Assembly: GCA_963803155.1 (NCBI GenBank)
Contig: CAWDMN010000029.1
Coordinates: 1-57,776 of the forward strand
Length of the DNA stretch: 57,776 nucleotides
From: CAWDMN01 sp963803155
GTDB lineage: Bacteria > Acidobacteriota > Terriglobia > Versatilivoradales > Versatilivoraceae
Direction: 5' to 3'
Positions within the stretch are counted from its first letter, which is position 1. Each line of letters opens with the position of its first letter. The position numbers and the translations under genes are program-made. Below are positions 33,977 to 44,040 of this stretch, one piece after another. The notes under the pieces were generated by a model. That model saw only the letters and a program-made list of their open reading frames with translations, was not told the DNA's origin and did not search any database.

Positions 33977-34907
33977 AAGTTGGAACGCGCAATCCTTCGC
34001 GCGTTGCCATGCCGACCTTGCCTCCTCACCTCACAGGCGAACGCGTACGGATGGCAGCGGTCGCACCTTCCCGATTTACTTGGGCAACCGATCGCCCGGC
34101 AGCATCTGAATTGTTTGGTCGGACGAATCATTCGAATTGGGTCAGCGTCCGAATAAATCCTTATGAGTTATTTGGAGGCAGGCATACAAGGGGATTTTGC
34201 ATCTGCAAATCTAATTTTTCTCTTTTTTTTGCCTCGCGCCAAAATAATTATGAAAGGTCTGATCCTAATGGCCTCTTGGCTTCCGCCTTCCGAAACAGCT
34301 TCGCCATCCGCTTTGTCCCTGTGACGAGGCAGTAACAGACATCAGGATGGTGTCTCACCCTTATGACCTGTCTGGTTCACTGTCTGCGCTTCAAATATTC
34401 CGTTCGGTTGGCAGCATCCTCCACTTTACTTTATACCTGCAAGACTCGGCACAAGCGACTTGCTAGGTCTCGCCTGACATTGACTTCCCAGATGTAAATA
34501 AGAACCAAGCTTCCTTGGCACACTTCAAGTCCGGCACTCAAGCCGCATGAGGATTCAAAAAGCAATTAAAATGTTGACAAGTTCAACTTCTCTAAGCTCA
34601 AATACGTCCATTAATATACTAAAAACTAATTGTGTCTTGACGGGATGAGCCTTCATGCCACTGGATGCCGATGGCCTTGGGCGTGAGACTTATTGTCAAC
34701 CAGAAAATCAAGGTGAATACAGCGCATAGAGGGACTCATAAAGAAAAACCCTTGTGAGCACAACTAGCTCCGATGGGAGGGCGCATGAGCGCCAGGGGGA
34801 TGTCTCGTCGGCAAGTCTAACATTCCCCCGCCATGGGAAGTCGTGTTGTTCCGGCTACTCGGTTTTCCAAATGTTTCAAAGATCTATCGGAAGGAAAGGA
34901 GAAAGAG
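33977..34907. other. 0.9 kb intergenic region with structured-RNA-like segment
   Basis: No gene found. Just after the stop is AACGCGCAATCCTTCGCGCG, a hairpin. On the minus strand, 34250-34590 reads as an A/G-rich, stem-rich segment with motifs such as CCAACCGAACGGAAT, AGACAGTGAACCAGACAGG, TCATAAGGGTGAGAC and CACAGGGACAAAGCGGATGG, of the sort found in group II intron ribozymes; there is no reverse transcriptase frame. A hairpin GGGCGCATGAGCGCC lies near 34780. None is proven. Confidence 0.35.
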
Positions 34908-36044
34908 ATGGACATGCAAAGATTCATCACTAGGAATCTAATTTTGAGTTGTGTCATATGGGCATTGACCTCTAGTCTTTCTTCCATTGTTTTTGGTGCG
35001 AATCAAAAGACCATCCAGATTATATCTCCCGTGGGCCGCGTTGAAACCTGTCAGGATTCCATCGTTATCAAATTAAACCTGTCCAGCCCTCCAAGCCACT
35101 TGAAAGCGACTGTAAAAGACAAGGAGGGAAAGGAATCCACGACAGATGTCTCGGTGGCGGCGGGGACCAATTCACAAGAAGCGGAAGTCAAATTGGCGGT
35201 GGGCGAAAACTCCATCACCCTTCTGGATCCTGACGACTCGGCACAAGTGGAAATGAAGGCGGTGCGTTTGGCAGAAGCCCTCTGTCCTGACCAACGTGAT
35301 AATTTTGAGGCCACTGCCTACCTGGGGATTGCCATCGATAGCTTTGCCGCGGGCGAAATCAATCGATATATAAACCCAAAAGAGTCCGGGATTTTGAAAG
35401 AACGAGCGGTAGGCGGTTTTGATTTTGCCTATCGCATCTCGGGCCAGGATGGAAAACCGGCCGAGTTCAGACATCCCAAACTCTGGCTGTTTGGCGAGAC
35501 GGTTCATGGAGTGCGGAGTGCCGACGTCGACTGCAAGGCGGTTCCTGACTTGCCGACTTGCAGTGGGAAGTTCAATCCCGCCACTGCTGGACAACAAACG
35601 CTGTATTTATTGAGGAATGCCACCAGTCTGGAGGCTTTTGCCGGTTTTCGGTATGAATTCTGGACGCTTCAAAAACATTCAGCTAATCCAGCCAATTTAT
35701 ATTTTAAATCTCAATTTGGATTTCTTACGGTGGCGGGTACCGGGGGAGACGTGATGGACGTTCATCAGTATGCCGCCCTCGGACTTACCGCCACCAAAGG
35801 CAAATTCATGGATAGCTTCTTTGAAGTGGGGATTGGCAAAACCGATTTGTTCCTGCCGAACAAGAAAAAGAACCGACTGAAATTGGATGGATTTCTCTTT
35901 TTTGACATATTCAAGAACAACCTGGTGAGACCCTTTGTAGAAATGACCGTGGATAGCGATGCCGGCGGAGGATCGGACAGCATTCAAAGCTATATCGGGA
36001 TTCAATTCGATCTGACCAAGCTTGGCGATATCTTTTCCCATTAA
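34908..36044 (+). CDS. Exported outer-membrane beta-barrel-like hypothetical protein
   Basis: 378 residues from the ATG at 34908, preceded by AAGGAGAAAGAG. Signal peptide to about residue 32 (SSIVFGA). After a beta-rich N-terminal region (about 40-140, PVGRVETCQDSIVIKL) comes a repeated amphipathic beta pattern with short turns (about 150-378), such as AYLGIAIDSFAAG, FEVGIGKTDLFLP and FVEMTVDSDAGG, ending on IGIQFDLTKLGDIFSH. That fits an outer membrane barrel. No family recognised. Only 15 bases separate it from the patatin gene, so they are one operon and may form a secretion or lipid-handling pair. Confidence 0.7.
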   Translation: MDMQRFITRNLILSCVIWALTSSLSSIVFGANQKTIQIISPVGRVETCQDSIVIKLNLSSPPSHLKATVKDKEGKESTTDVSVAAGTNSQEAEVKLAVGENSITLLDPDDSAQVEMKAVRLAEALCPDQRDNFEATAYLGIAIDSFAAGEINRYINPKESGILKERAVGGFDFAYRISGQDGKPAEFRHPKLWLFGETVHGVRSADVDCKAVPDLPTCSGKFNPATAGQQTLYLLRNATSLEAFAGFRYEFWTLQKHSANPANLYFKSQFGFLTVAGTGGDVMDVHQYAALGLTATKGKFMDSFFEVGIGKTDLFLPNKKKNRLKLDGFLFFDIFKNNLVRPFVEMTVDSDAGGGSDSIQSYIGIQFDLTKLGDIFSH

Positions 36045-36059
36045 GACAAAGGAGGCCCC

Positions 36060-39000
36060 ATGAACGCGTGTAGTTGTAATCGCAAGCTGCCGCTGCAGCC
36101 GTATGAAGTATTGGAACAAGAGTTAGAAGTTCCCGCCAGTTCAACTTGGGAATTCAGTGAGGAACATCTCCGTCGAGTTGACCGTCATGATCAGAAGAAA
36201 GAATTCTGCCAAAAGTTGAATAACTTTCAATTTCATCTCGGCGAAAACGATAGACAGTTGCTGAAAAAAGAATTCCCGCAGATCCAGCCCGACAATCTTT
36301 TGTGTTATCTGAATAAATTGCTTTCTTTGCCTCTGCTCGACCACGTGTCGGAAAATGCTGCCTCACCCAAGCTGCAAGCGATGACAGAGGAACTTTTCAA
36401 GCTCCAATTAGAAGGTGCTGATCGGGAATATCGCAATCGCCTCTTCTTGGAGGATCTTTTCCCTGACTTCCTTCTGCCGATCGATCAGATTCGTTTGGAA
36501 AAAATTTACGCTCTTATTCACTGCCAAAGGCGAACAGCTCTCTGCCTATCAGGAGGGGGAATTCGCAGCGCTACTTTTTCGCTGGGTGTTTTGCAGGGTC
36601 TGGCTCATTGCGGCCTATTGGGAAGATTTGACTATCTTTCCACCGTCTCGGGGGGTGGATATATTGGAAGCTGGCTATCTGCCTGGATTCACAATAGCGG
36701 GGAAAACTTCAAGTGCGCAGCCAATCAACTAAGTAGTTCCCATGCATCCGAAGACTCTCCGGAGCCAAAGCCAGTAAACCATTTGAGATCTTTTAGCAAT
36801 TATTTGAGTCCCGTGGTGGGACTCTTTTCAGCGGATGTCTGGACCCTGGTAGTTATTTATCTTCGGAACTTGATCATAAACTGGGCGGTCTTCATCCCCA
36901 TTCTGGCGGCCGTGCTGATCATCCCCCGATTATGTATTGCGGCGGTTCGCTGGGATTCCTACGATGGATTTTGGCAAATTCTGTTAGTCCTTGGCATTGT
37001 TTCCGGCGCATATGCAATTGCATTTTTGGCCTCCAATATTCCCAGTCAGACAAAAAAGAACCGCAACCAGAGAGATTTCCTAGGGCATTGCCTCGCGCCG
37101 CTGGTCCTATTTGCTGTGGTAATGACCACATCCTGGGCATGGATTCGGCGGTTTGGAATAGATGAGCGATTTTCTATTTGGCACTTCCTTGGCATCTCTT
37201 TTGTCATGAATCTCGCGGGCTCTGTCGTAGCTTTGTTTCTAAATAGGCGGTGGACTCGCCCAGAGTCTCCATCACGGACTCTGTCGCGGCGCCTAATCGA
37301 CTTCTTGATTTTTCTGATGCGTTCAGCCATTGGTGGCATCATCCTTTGGGAGATTGTATTGAGGCTGACTCGGAATCATCAGTTTCTCGATCCGATCAAT
37401 CATCCAGATCGTTTTGTCTGTTTTGCCTCGCCCCTTTTTTTGTTCCTCTTCCTGCTAGTTTCAGCCATCTTGGTCGTTGGATTAATCAGCCGTTACACTG
37501 ACGAAGCTGATCGCGAATGGATGGCTCGAGCGGGCAGTTGGATTTTTATCCTGGCAGTTGCCTGGGCAGGCTTTAGTTCCTTGGTCATATATGGGCCGGA
37601 GCTAATGCTCTCTCTGAAAGGAGAGTTCCAGCGCTATGCGGCCGCCGGCGGCGGAACATTGGCCCTTTTGTATTCCCTATATATGGGCTACAGCTCTGCT
37701 ACGGCGGCAAACAAAAAGGACAAAAAGCCGGGATGGAATGCCCTCCTTTTGAGTTTTGCAGCTCCAATCTCTCTGCTATTCATCTTTGCCATGATATCGC
37801 TGGGAACAAGTGCAATTATCAATTGGTATCTGGGAGGACCGACCCCAGCCGTCACCTGTGGTTATGCCATTTCGAAGCATATTATTGACTCACTCAATGC
37901 ATTGTTTACTCCCGTGGGTCTCGGTTCATTCCAATTAAGTTCCCCTCATTCGCTCTCTCCTCATATGACGGCGGTTCTCAATTCACAATTTTGGCCGGTG
38001 GCGGAAATGTTTGCAATCCTGCTTGCTTGTGGGGTGGGTGTGGCGATGTTGGTTGATATGAACAAATTCTCACTTCAGGCTATGTATCGAAATCGTCTGA
38101 TTCGGGCCTATCTGGGAGCTTCGAATCTGAAGCGAAGCCCCAACCTCTTCACGGGTTTTGACGACAGAGATGATTTGGCCATGTCTGACCTGGCAAAGCC
38201 CCGTCAGAAACCATTCCATATCGTGAATACGACGCTCAATTTGGACAAAGGAGAAAAGCTTGCGTGGCAAGAGAGGAAGGCCGCATCGTTTGTGATTACA
38301 CCCCTGCATGTTGGCAGCCACAAGTTAGGCTATCGCCGCAGCTCAGAATATGCTCTTTCGGAGAGTGGCGCCAACAGTAAGTCCATTACATTGGGCACCG
38401 CCGTCTCGCTTTCAGGCGCGGCGATCAGCCCTAACATGGGATATCATTCTTCTCCCGCAGTCGCATTTTTGTTAACTCTATTCAATATTCGTTTGGGAGC
38501 ATGGCTAGGGAATACAGGGATCGCCGGAAATACGCGTCGGCACTGGATTAAACCCGTATATCAAAAGCCGGCGCCCCGTTTTGGATTGTGGTATTTCGTA
38601 AGAGAAGCATTCAGTGCCTGCGATGATAAGAGCCACTTCGTCTATCTCTCGGATGGCGGGCATTTTGAAAATTTAGGGCTCTATGAAATGGTGCGGCGGC
38701 GCTGCAATTTTATTGTCGTAGTAGATGCAGGATGCGATCCGGCAGGCACCTTCGAGGATCTGGGCAATGCCATACGCAAAATCAATATTGACATGGGTGT
38801 TCCCATTACATTTAAAGGAATGCCCATCTACTCGCGAAAAGTAGGAGCCAAGCCCGATGCGGCTTACTGCGCCATTGGCAACATTTACTACAAGGCCGTG
38901 GATGGGGGCAAGGCTAGTTTGGGCACCTTGATCTACCTTAAGCCTGCGTTTTATGGGTCCGAACCGATGGATGTTCGGCAGTACGGCGAGGCGCATTTGG

Positions 39001-40085
39001 ATTTCCCCCATGAAACTACGGCAGACCAATGGTTCAGCGAATCACAATTTGAAAGCTATCGACAGCTCGGAATGCATGTAGCGCGGACGGTCTTTGAACT
39101 TGGGACAACCCCGCAGACATTGACCGATCAAGCTACTTCGCCGGACAGTTTCATTCCCGATTTAATTACCGGCTTGCGGCAGCGCTGGTATCCAGCCAGC
39201 CGCGCGATACAAGAATCGTTCACCAAACACGCGGATACGGTCAGTGGCATTTTTAATCTCATCCGGACATCGAAAAAATTGCAATTCCTGGATGCCCAAA
39301 TTTATCCCGAATGGCAGCGTCTTGCGGCGTCTTTCTCGAGTGCTCCCCCAGCCGCTCTTTGGCTGCCCGAAGACTACGGACAGATGCGGGCCGGCTTTTA
39401 TGTCTGCAACCAAATGATCCAGCTGATGGAGAATGTCTATTTAGACCTGCATCTGGAGCAAGAATTCGATCATCCTGACAACCGCGGTTGGATGAATTTA
39501 TTCAGGCACTGGTCCTGGTCGGGCATGTTTCGCATCACCTTTGCCATCAGCGCCAGCACTTACGGCGCTCGTTTCCAGTCATTTTGCGAGAGACGGCTGG
39601 ATTTGGGAATATTCGACAACAAGGACATAATAATAACCCCATTGGACGTGGGCCCAGCCGGCCATGCCCATGCGGAGTTAAATTTCCTTGAGAACCAAAT
39701 AGTGAATACTCTGCGCGACGCGGGTAAAATCATAGATACGGACCAAATTCTCTCGCTACAGTTTCCGGTGGCCGATCCACGATCCTCCCAAAATAAGATC
39801 TCCTTTGCCTTTGGGATGGCCATTGTCTCAGCGGTTGGAGAAGGAGGAAAGAGAGTCATTCGTTATCTGAGGATCCGGGACCACCTGAGGAAGATGGGTT
39901 GGGGGCGAAAGGCGCTCTCTGCCCTCTTGGATCCAACGCGAGGGGGAAATATTGTGAATTATGAAAATATTCCCCCTAATGGCCTTCAGGATATGCCAGA
40001 ACGGATGACCCCCGAATCCGACAATCAATTTTCGAGGCTATTTGATTCGGTAAAAGCGAGATTTGAAAAAAATGATCTAGGGTAG
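36060..40085 (+). CDS. Giant patatin-like phospholipase with integral membrane middle
   Basis: 1341 residues. An N-terminal helical region (1-150), then patatin core: the oxyanion loop LSGGGIRSATFSLG (residues about 163-176) and the nucleophile loop TVSGGGYIGSW (Ser about 196), then about 400 residues with ten or so membrane helices (about 240-690), then the rest of the patatin domain with the catalytic DGG of YLSDGGHFENLGLYE (Asp about 864), and a long soluble C-terminal part. The Ser-Asp dyad is split by the membrane insert. Members hydrolyse lipid esters. Start AAGGAGG five bases upstream. It is a partner of the beta-barrel gene before it. How the dyad is assembled is not clear; the linear order is as read. 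Confidence 0.85.
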   Translation: MNACSCNRKLPLQPYEVLEQELEVPASSTWEFSEEHLRRVDRHDQKKEFCQKLNNFQFHLGENDRQLLKKEFPQIQPDNLLCYLNKLLSLPLLDHVSENAASPKLQAMTEELFKLQLEGADREYRNRLFLEDLFPDFLLPIDQIRLEKIYALIHCQRRTALCLSGGGIRSATFSLGVLQGLAHCGLLGRFDYLSTVSGGGYIGSWLSAWIHNSGENFKCAANQLSSSHASEDSPEPKPVNHLRSFSNYLSPVVGLFSADVWTLVVIYLRNLIINWAVFIPILAAVLIIPRLCIAAVRWDSYDGFWQILLVLGIVSGAYAIAFLASNIPSQTKKNRNQRDFLGHCLAPLVLFAVVMTTSWAWIRRFGIDERFSIWHFLGISFVMNLAGSVVALFLNRRWTRPESPSRTLSRRLIDFLIFLMRSAIGGIILWEIVLRLTRNHQFLDPINHPDRFVCFASPLFLFLFLLVSAILVVGLISRYTDEADREWMARAGSWIFILAVAWAGFSSLVIYGPELMLSLKGEFQRYAAAGGGTLALLYSLYMGYSSATAANKKDKKPGWNALLLSFAAPISLLFIFAMISLGTSAIINWYLGGPTPAVTCGYAISKHIIDSLNALFTPVGLGSFQLSSPHSLSPHMTAVLNSQFWPVAEMFAILLACGVGVAMLVDMNKFSLQAMYRNRLIRAYLGASNLKRSPNLFTGFDDRDDLAMSDLAKPRQKPFHIVNTTLNLDKGEKLAWQERKAASFVITPLHVGSHKLGYRRSSEYALSESGANSKSITLGTAVSLSGAAISPNMGYHSSPAVAFLLTLFNIRLGAWLGNTGIAGNTRRHWIKPVYQKPAPRFGLWYFVREAFSACDDKSHFVYLSDGGHFENLGLYEMVRRRCNFIVVVDAGCDPAGTFEDLGNAIRKINIDMGVPITFKGMPIYSRKVGAKPDAAYCAIGNIYYKAVDGGKASLGTLIYLKPAFYGSEPMDVRQYGEAHLDFPHETTADQWFSESQFESYRQLGMHVARTVFELGTTPQTLTDQATSPDSFIPDLITGLRQRWYPASRAIQESFTKHADTVSGIFNLIRTSKKLQFLDAQIYPEWQRLAASFSSAPPAALWLPEDYGQMRAGFYVCNQMIQLMENVYLDLHLEQEFDHPDNRGWMNLFRHWSWSGMFRITFAISASTYGARFQSFCERRLDLGIFDNKDIIITPLDVGPAGHAHAELNFLENQIVNTLRDAGKIIDTDQILSLQFPVADPRSSQNKISFAFGMAIVSAVGEGGKRVIRYLRIRDHLRKMGWGRKALSALLDPTRGGNIVNYENIPPNGLQDMPERMTPESDNQFSRLFDSVKARFEKNDLG

Positions 40086-40722
40086 AAAAGGCCTGGCTTT
40101 AAGTAAGGAAGCGAACATGCCGTCTACTCCCCTGCCAGAATCGGATCTTCATTCTGTGTTGCAGGAGGGTCAGAGCTTGCAATATGCAGATTTAGGATAT
40201 TCCCACAAAACCTTCATTCAAATAGCTCATTTGCCGTAGCATTTGGCGATTTTGTTTCAACGCGGCTTCAGAGAGTTTCCGATATTGGCTTATCCGTGGA
40301 CCGCTCTTGAGTTCCAACCACTGCGCTACCTACTGCTGGCTCAAGCCCGCCTGCTCATAAAAACACTTCATCGCCGCCATCCGCGCTCTTGTCTTCCTCC
40401 TGAGCATGTGCGGTTCAAATGCATCCAAATGGAAAAATCCGGCCACCTTAGCCATCGGCCTTTCAGGGTCCCAGCCGACTTCCACGCGCTGCCTCGATAT
40501 TTCTACGAGATTGCCCGCCTTCTCGGCCTGCACTTGGTGCAACTCCGATTCACTTATTCACCCGAGTGACAGCTGTTACGCTTGCCCGCTCCAGCTGTGC
40601 AACTCATTCCCCGGCGGTATCTCAATTGTTTCGCGGGCACAGTGAGGGCGTGAGGACGCTTCGCCTTTAATCTATCTGCCATTTGGCGTTACCAATAGCA
40701 ACAGGTTCCGGATTTCTGACGG
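40086..40722. other. Intergenic region carrying a transposase remnant
   Basis: Between the patatin gene and the convergent OmpA gene; contains the decayed RAYT-like frame at 40199-40570. No terminator seen. Confidence 0.45.
40199..40570 (-). pseudogene. Decayed C-terminus of a RAYT-type transposase
   Basis: Read on the minus strand: ...LRRKTRARMAAMKCFYEQAG LSQQ, a TAG stop, then VAQWLELKSGPRISQYRKLSEAALKQNRQM to a TAA. The pattern of a helix-turn-helix (ARMAAM..YEQAGLS..VAQWLELKSG) with a basic tail fits the C-terminal region of REP-associated tyrosine transposases. The reading is split here into pieces. The catalytic domain is missing, so this is only a fragment. Confidence 0.45.
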
Positions 40723-41562
40723 CTACTGTTTGACAATCTCCACGCGGCGATTTTTGGCTTTTCCTTCCTCGTTGTCGTTGGAGATCACGGGAGCAAGGGG
40801 TCCAACGCCACATCCCTTGAGCCGACCCGCCGCAATGGCATGTTTTGCGACCAGAGTTTGTACCACGGCTTCAGCCCGGGCCAGGGATAGGGTCATATTG
40901 GAATCCAAGCTTCCCACGTTGTCGGTATGCCCAACCACATAGGCCTTCAAATCGGGACTATTCTTGAGGAGTTTCGCAATCTCCATGATGGCGGACTCGG
41001 ATTCTGGCTTGATCGTCGATTTCCCAAAGTCGAAATAAATCCCGTAAATCGCGGCGTGCCCGCTCGTTTTAATATCCTGGGTCAGCGCGGCTGCATTGGC
41101 CACAATGTCCTGCTCCATCGCTGCTTTTTCTACGATGATGAGTTCCCATTCGCTCGTGATGTAAGCAGAAACATGAACCCAAATATCCTTGTTATTTTTT
41201 TGGACGGTTAAATAGAGGTTGCCATCGTCATCCCGCCCCGTCACCTTGCCACCAATCTTCATGACGGCATTTTCGTAGTTGCGGTGGATCTGGATGCGGC
41301 TGAGTTCCTTGGCGCCTGGCTGGAGGCTATAACGAATCACGAAGTACCGCCCCTCAACCTTTATATCCCTACCCTTGGCATCCTTGAAGGTGTGCCCTTC
41401 AAAGTCCTTTTCTTCATACCGCTGAATGAAATACCCCGGCAAGCGGTTGAACAAAGGATGGTCTTTCCCCCCTTCGACATCCGGTTCTTGAGCCACTCCA
41501 ACTCCCGCCGCAAGAAAAATAATCGAGACGAGACCGAACAGACTGCAACTGAATTTCCTCAT
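40723..41562 (-). CDS. OmpA family outer membrane protein
   Basis: 279 residues. Signal peptide (about 1-24), N-terminal domain of unknown type (about 30-160, with DHPLFNRLPGYFIQRYE and KDIWVHVSAYITSEWEL), then OmpA C-terminal domain with YFDFGKSTIKPESES, YVVGHTDNVGSLDSNM, LSLARAEAVVQ and KNRRVEI. The last binds peptidoglycan. RBS GAGGAGG seven bases upstream. Different from the OmpA protein at 1136 in having no glycine zipper and a distinct N-terminal domain. Convergent with patatin. Confidence 0.9.
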   Translation of the reverse strand: MRKFSCSLFGLVSIIFLAAGVGVAQEPDVEGGKDHPLFNRLPGYFIQRYEEKDFEGHTFKDAKGRDIKVEGRYFVIRYSLQPGAKELSRIQIHRNYENAVMKIGGKVTGRDDDGNLYLTVQKNNKDIWVHVSAYITSEWELIIVEKAAMEQDIVANAAALTQDIKTSGHAAIYGIYFDFGKSTIKPESESAIMEIAKLLKNSPDLKAYVVGHTDNVGSLDSNMTLSLARAEAVVQTLVAKHAIAAGRLKGCGVGPLAPVISNDNEEGKAKNRRVEIVKQ

Positions 41563-42445
41563 GATGTCCTCCTCGATGGATGATCTAAGACTATTGATCT
41601 GCGCTTAGTCCTGCTTTTCTTATATATCTCCCCATTCCCGACCGTTTGTATTGTGGCGGCCCGAGGGGAAGGCGAGCCTTCTGTCAAGCCATTGTGCAGG
41701 TGGGATAGTCCGCGCGGCACGGCGGGAGCCTCGCCCTCCCGGCTCGCTTATACTAACAAAGCAGAATTAGATTTCTCACCTCTCGCCTTTCGACACTTCA
41801 GGATGAGCGTTCACGTACCAATTCCTTCACAGCTCGGATTCCCGCGCGGAGTCGAGGCAATCAGGCGAAAAAGGCAGCTCATCAACACATAGGCCTTCAT
41901 CCGGACCTGATAGCCCGACAGACGCGCAGCCATTTTTTCCAGCATGGCCGCGCGATCTCGATCATCGACAAAGATTTTGCATTTTTCATTTCCTCACGAT
42001 GTAATGCGATACGACGCACTCTAAAGGACAAGGCGCAAAGGACGAGCCACGCTCTTCTCCCTCCCGTTGATGATTGAGCCACAACCTTCCCTACAAAACT
42101 TAGGAAAAACCAAGATATTAATCAAATGGATTGCATATTGCAAGGGCTGATGGGATCCAGTCTGAGAGCGAGGAATCAACTCATCATGCATTTCCTTCTG
42201 ACATAAAGCTGGAAGGACCTCAGAGATCTGTCCAAAGCAGCCCCGATTAGCCCACTCTGTCCCGTCAGCGCCATAACAATTCCTGCGCCTTAGAAAAAGC
42301 ACCGTCTCTCAAGGCCAAATTTATAGAAAAAGCAGCTTTGTGCTGGAAGAGCGGCTGAGCATCGTGTTATCTTCGGTGGCGTTGCCAATTTTGATGCGCC
42401 TTTTACGGAACTCCGTGTTCTAAATTAATTGTGAGGATTTGCATC
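41563..42445. other. Intergenic region with a repeat and a RAYT remnant
   Basis: 880 bases. 41655-41745 is a GC-rich repeat-like stretch (GGAAGGCGAGCC, GGCGGGAGCCTCGCCCTCCC). 41787-41813 is a degenerate copy of the GACAAGCTCAG hairpin. 41822-42050 is the RAYT remnant. 42110-42150 contains ATTGCATATTGCA, shared with 55637-55649. Confidence 0.5.
41822..42050 (-). pseudogene. RAYT N-terminal remnant, stop-ridden
   Basis: From a GTG at 42050 the frame reads (V)ARPLRLVL, stop, SASYRITS, stop, then GNEKCKIFVDDRDRAAMLEK, MAARLSGYQVRMKAYVLMSC and LFRLIASTPRGN. This is the RAYT opening (MARPLRIEF, YHVTSRGN, IFxDDRD) with the catalytic MSNHxH replaced by MSCLFR. Two in-frame stops and loss of HUH show it is dead. 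Confidence 0.8.
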
Positions 42446-43111
42446 ATGCCGGAACCATTGACCACATTCATAGAGGCCTCTCTTGTAGGAATTGGGGCGC
42501 TGTTTCCTATCGTAAATCCCCTGGGAATCGCACCGATCTTTTATAAGCTGACGGAAGACTATGAACCCGCCATCCGTTTCTGGCTGGCCCGGAGGATTGC
42601 CTTAAATGGCTTCATGTTGTTGATTGGATCGATGCTGGTAGGGACTCATGTGCTTGGCTTTTTCGGCATCTCCTTGCCGGTGGTGCAGGTGGGGGGCGGG
42701 CTGTTGCTACTCTCCACCGGCTGGGCGTTGCTCAATCCGCCGGCGGAAGAGGAGTCCGCGAAGCGCAAACAGATCGTTGATCCAGCCACAGCTGTGGGCA
42801 AGGCTTTTTATCCTCTCACCCTGCCTGTGACCGTGGGACCCGGCTCGATTTCCGTAGCCGTGACGCTGGGTGTAAACGCCGCCAATAGCCCTCACCGCGG
42901 TATGACTTGGCTGGGCACCGCCCTGATGGCGCCGCTGGTCATCAGCCTCTGCATTTTCCTCTGCTACCGTTTTGCCGACCGGCTGGAGCAGGCCTTTGGA
43001 AAGACCGGCATGAGCGTGATCCTTCGTCTGTCTTCCTTCATTCTGCTCTGTATCGGCGTGCAAATCTTTTGGAATGGCGTCAGCGCGCTCCTGAAGACAT
43101 TGCCCCGCTAG
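42446..43111 (+). CDS. MarC family integral membrane protein
   Basis: 221 residues from ATG 42446, preceded by GAGGA eight bases upstream; a GTG at 42431 is in frame but has no such site. Six membrane helices. The family signature NPLGIAPIF lies early, the second half has YPLTLPVTVGPGSISV. MarC proteins are inner-membrane proteins of unknown role. The last 50 codons exist as two extra, detached copies at 55115-55263 and 55673-55790. The gene itself is intact. Confidence 0.9.
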   Translation: MPEPLTTFIEASLVGIGALFPIVNPLGIAPIFYKLTEDYEPAIRFWLARRIALNGFMLLIGSMLVGTHVLGFFGISLPVVQVGGGLLLLSTGWALLNPPAEEESAKRKQIVDPATAVGKAFYPLTLPVTVGPGSISVAVTLGVNAANSPHRGMTWLGTALMAPLVISLCIFLCYRFADRLEQAFGKTGMSVILRLSSFILLCIGVQIFWNGVSALLKTLPR

Positions 43112-44040
43112 GTGAATTGTAAGTCCCGTTTCCCTCCGGCCAGTTCCCCATGCCCGCAATCGTGTCTCTCCCATGCGCTATTCTGCCAGTTTCCTGGAAT
43201 ATTCCCGCTCCCTGCGCGGTTACGCACAGGGAGTAGGTAATGCGATCCGCAATCAAAATACACCTCGTTGCTCAATATCTTGGACTGAATATAGTTGAAC
43301 ATTTTCTACAGCATGAGAATTCAATATATCTTTATGTACTAATATTCCATCGCCAGTCTTCGCGCGTCTGATCGTAATTTCGGTGCATGCTTTTAGCCTA
43401 ATATTGTGGGGCCTGTGATGGCGATCATACAATAGTGTCGTTTCCTGAACAAATGCCGCCACCGTGAAATCTGACCTCATAAGGCCTCGATTGAATGTGT
43501 CCATTGGTCGTAATTGACTCCCCATGCGCCTTTGGCAACGATATTAAATTTTGAAACCACCAGAGCCCAAATAAGTACGGTTTCCGATGGTTTTTGAAAA
43601 TGGGAAGACAATGTAGTTTTGCAAAGAAGTGCTGCTCAGGAGGGACTTCGCGCGCAAACTTCGGGGTTTTGATGTATCAGTCCATGACTTGATGCGAAAT
43701 CAATGGTGATGTGCATCCATGATGGCTGAGGTTCGAATGATCGAACCTCAGCTAAATTCAACTCGGTCGTAGAATGAAGAGCCTGGTTAGTGGTTGAGCG
43801 TGGCCACAAAAGAAACCATGGCTTATTCCCTCAAATTGCAGCATAACGCTTGCTAATGAGTCACGATACCATGGTCGCTTAGTTTTTTATTTTCTGCTTC
43901 CATTCTCGTAAAAATTAATCTAACTTGATTTTGTACAACATTATATCGCTTTGAAGTACACAAACTTTGGAGAGCAGATGAAACACCTTTCTTTGCAGAG
44001 ACAACTCTTCCACAGTTCTCAAACCTGCAAAGGAATATGT
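43112..44040. other. 0.9 kb intergenic region without a gene
   Basis: No convincing frame. A hairpin CTCCCTGCGCGGTTACGCACAGGGAG-like structure at about 43210-43236 (CTCCCTG/CAGGGAG arms) might be a marC-side stem-loop, but lies about 100 bases from the stop codon and lacks a T-run. Rest is AT-richer and featureless. Confidence 0.4.

Noticed and set aside
40243..40569. Plus-strand 108-residue frame
   Set aside because: The opposite strand carries a RAYT-like remnant that explains the open frame.
42431..42445. GTG start for MarC
   Set aside because: The GAGGA site is placed correctly for the ATG at 42446, not for the GTG.
43253..43525. Minus-strand 90-residue frame downstream of marC
   Set aside because: No binding site, no recognisable domain and unusual composition; kept as non-coding.
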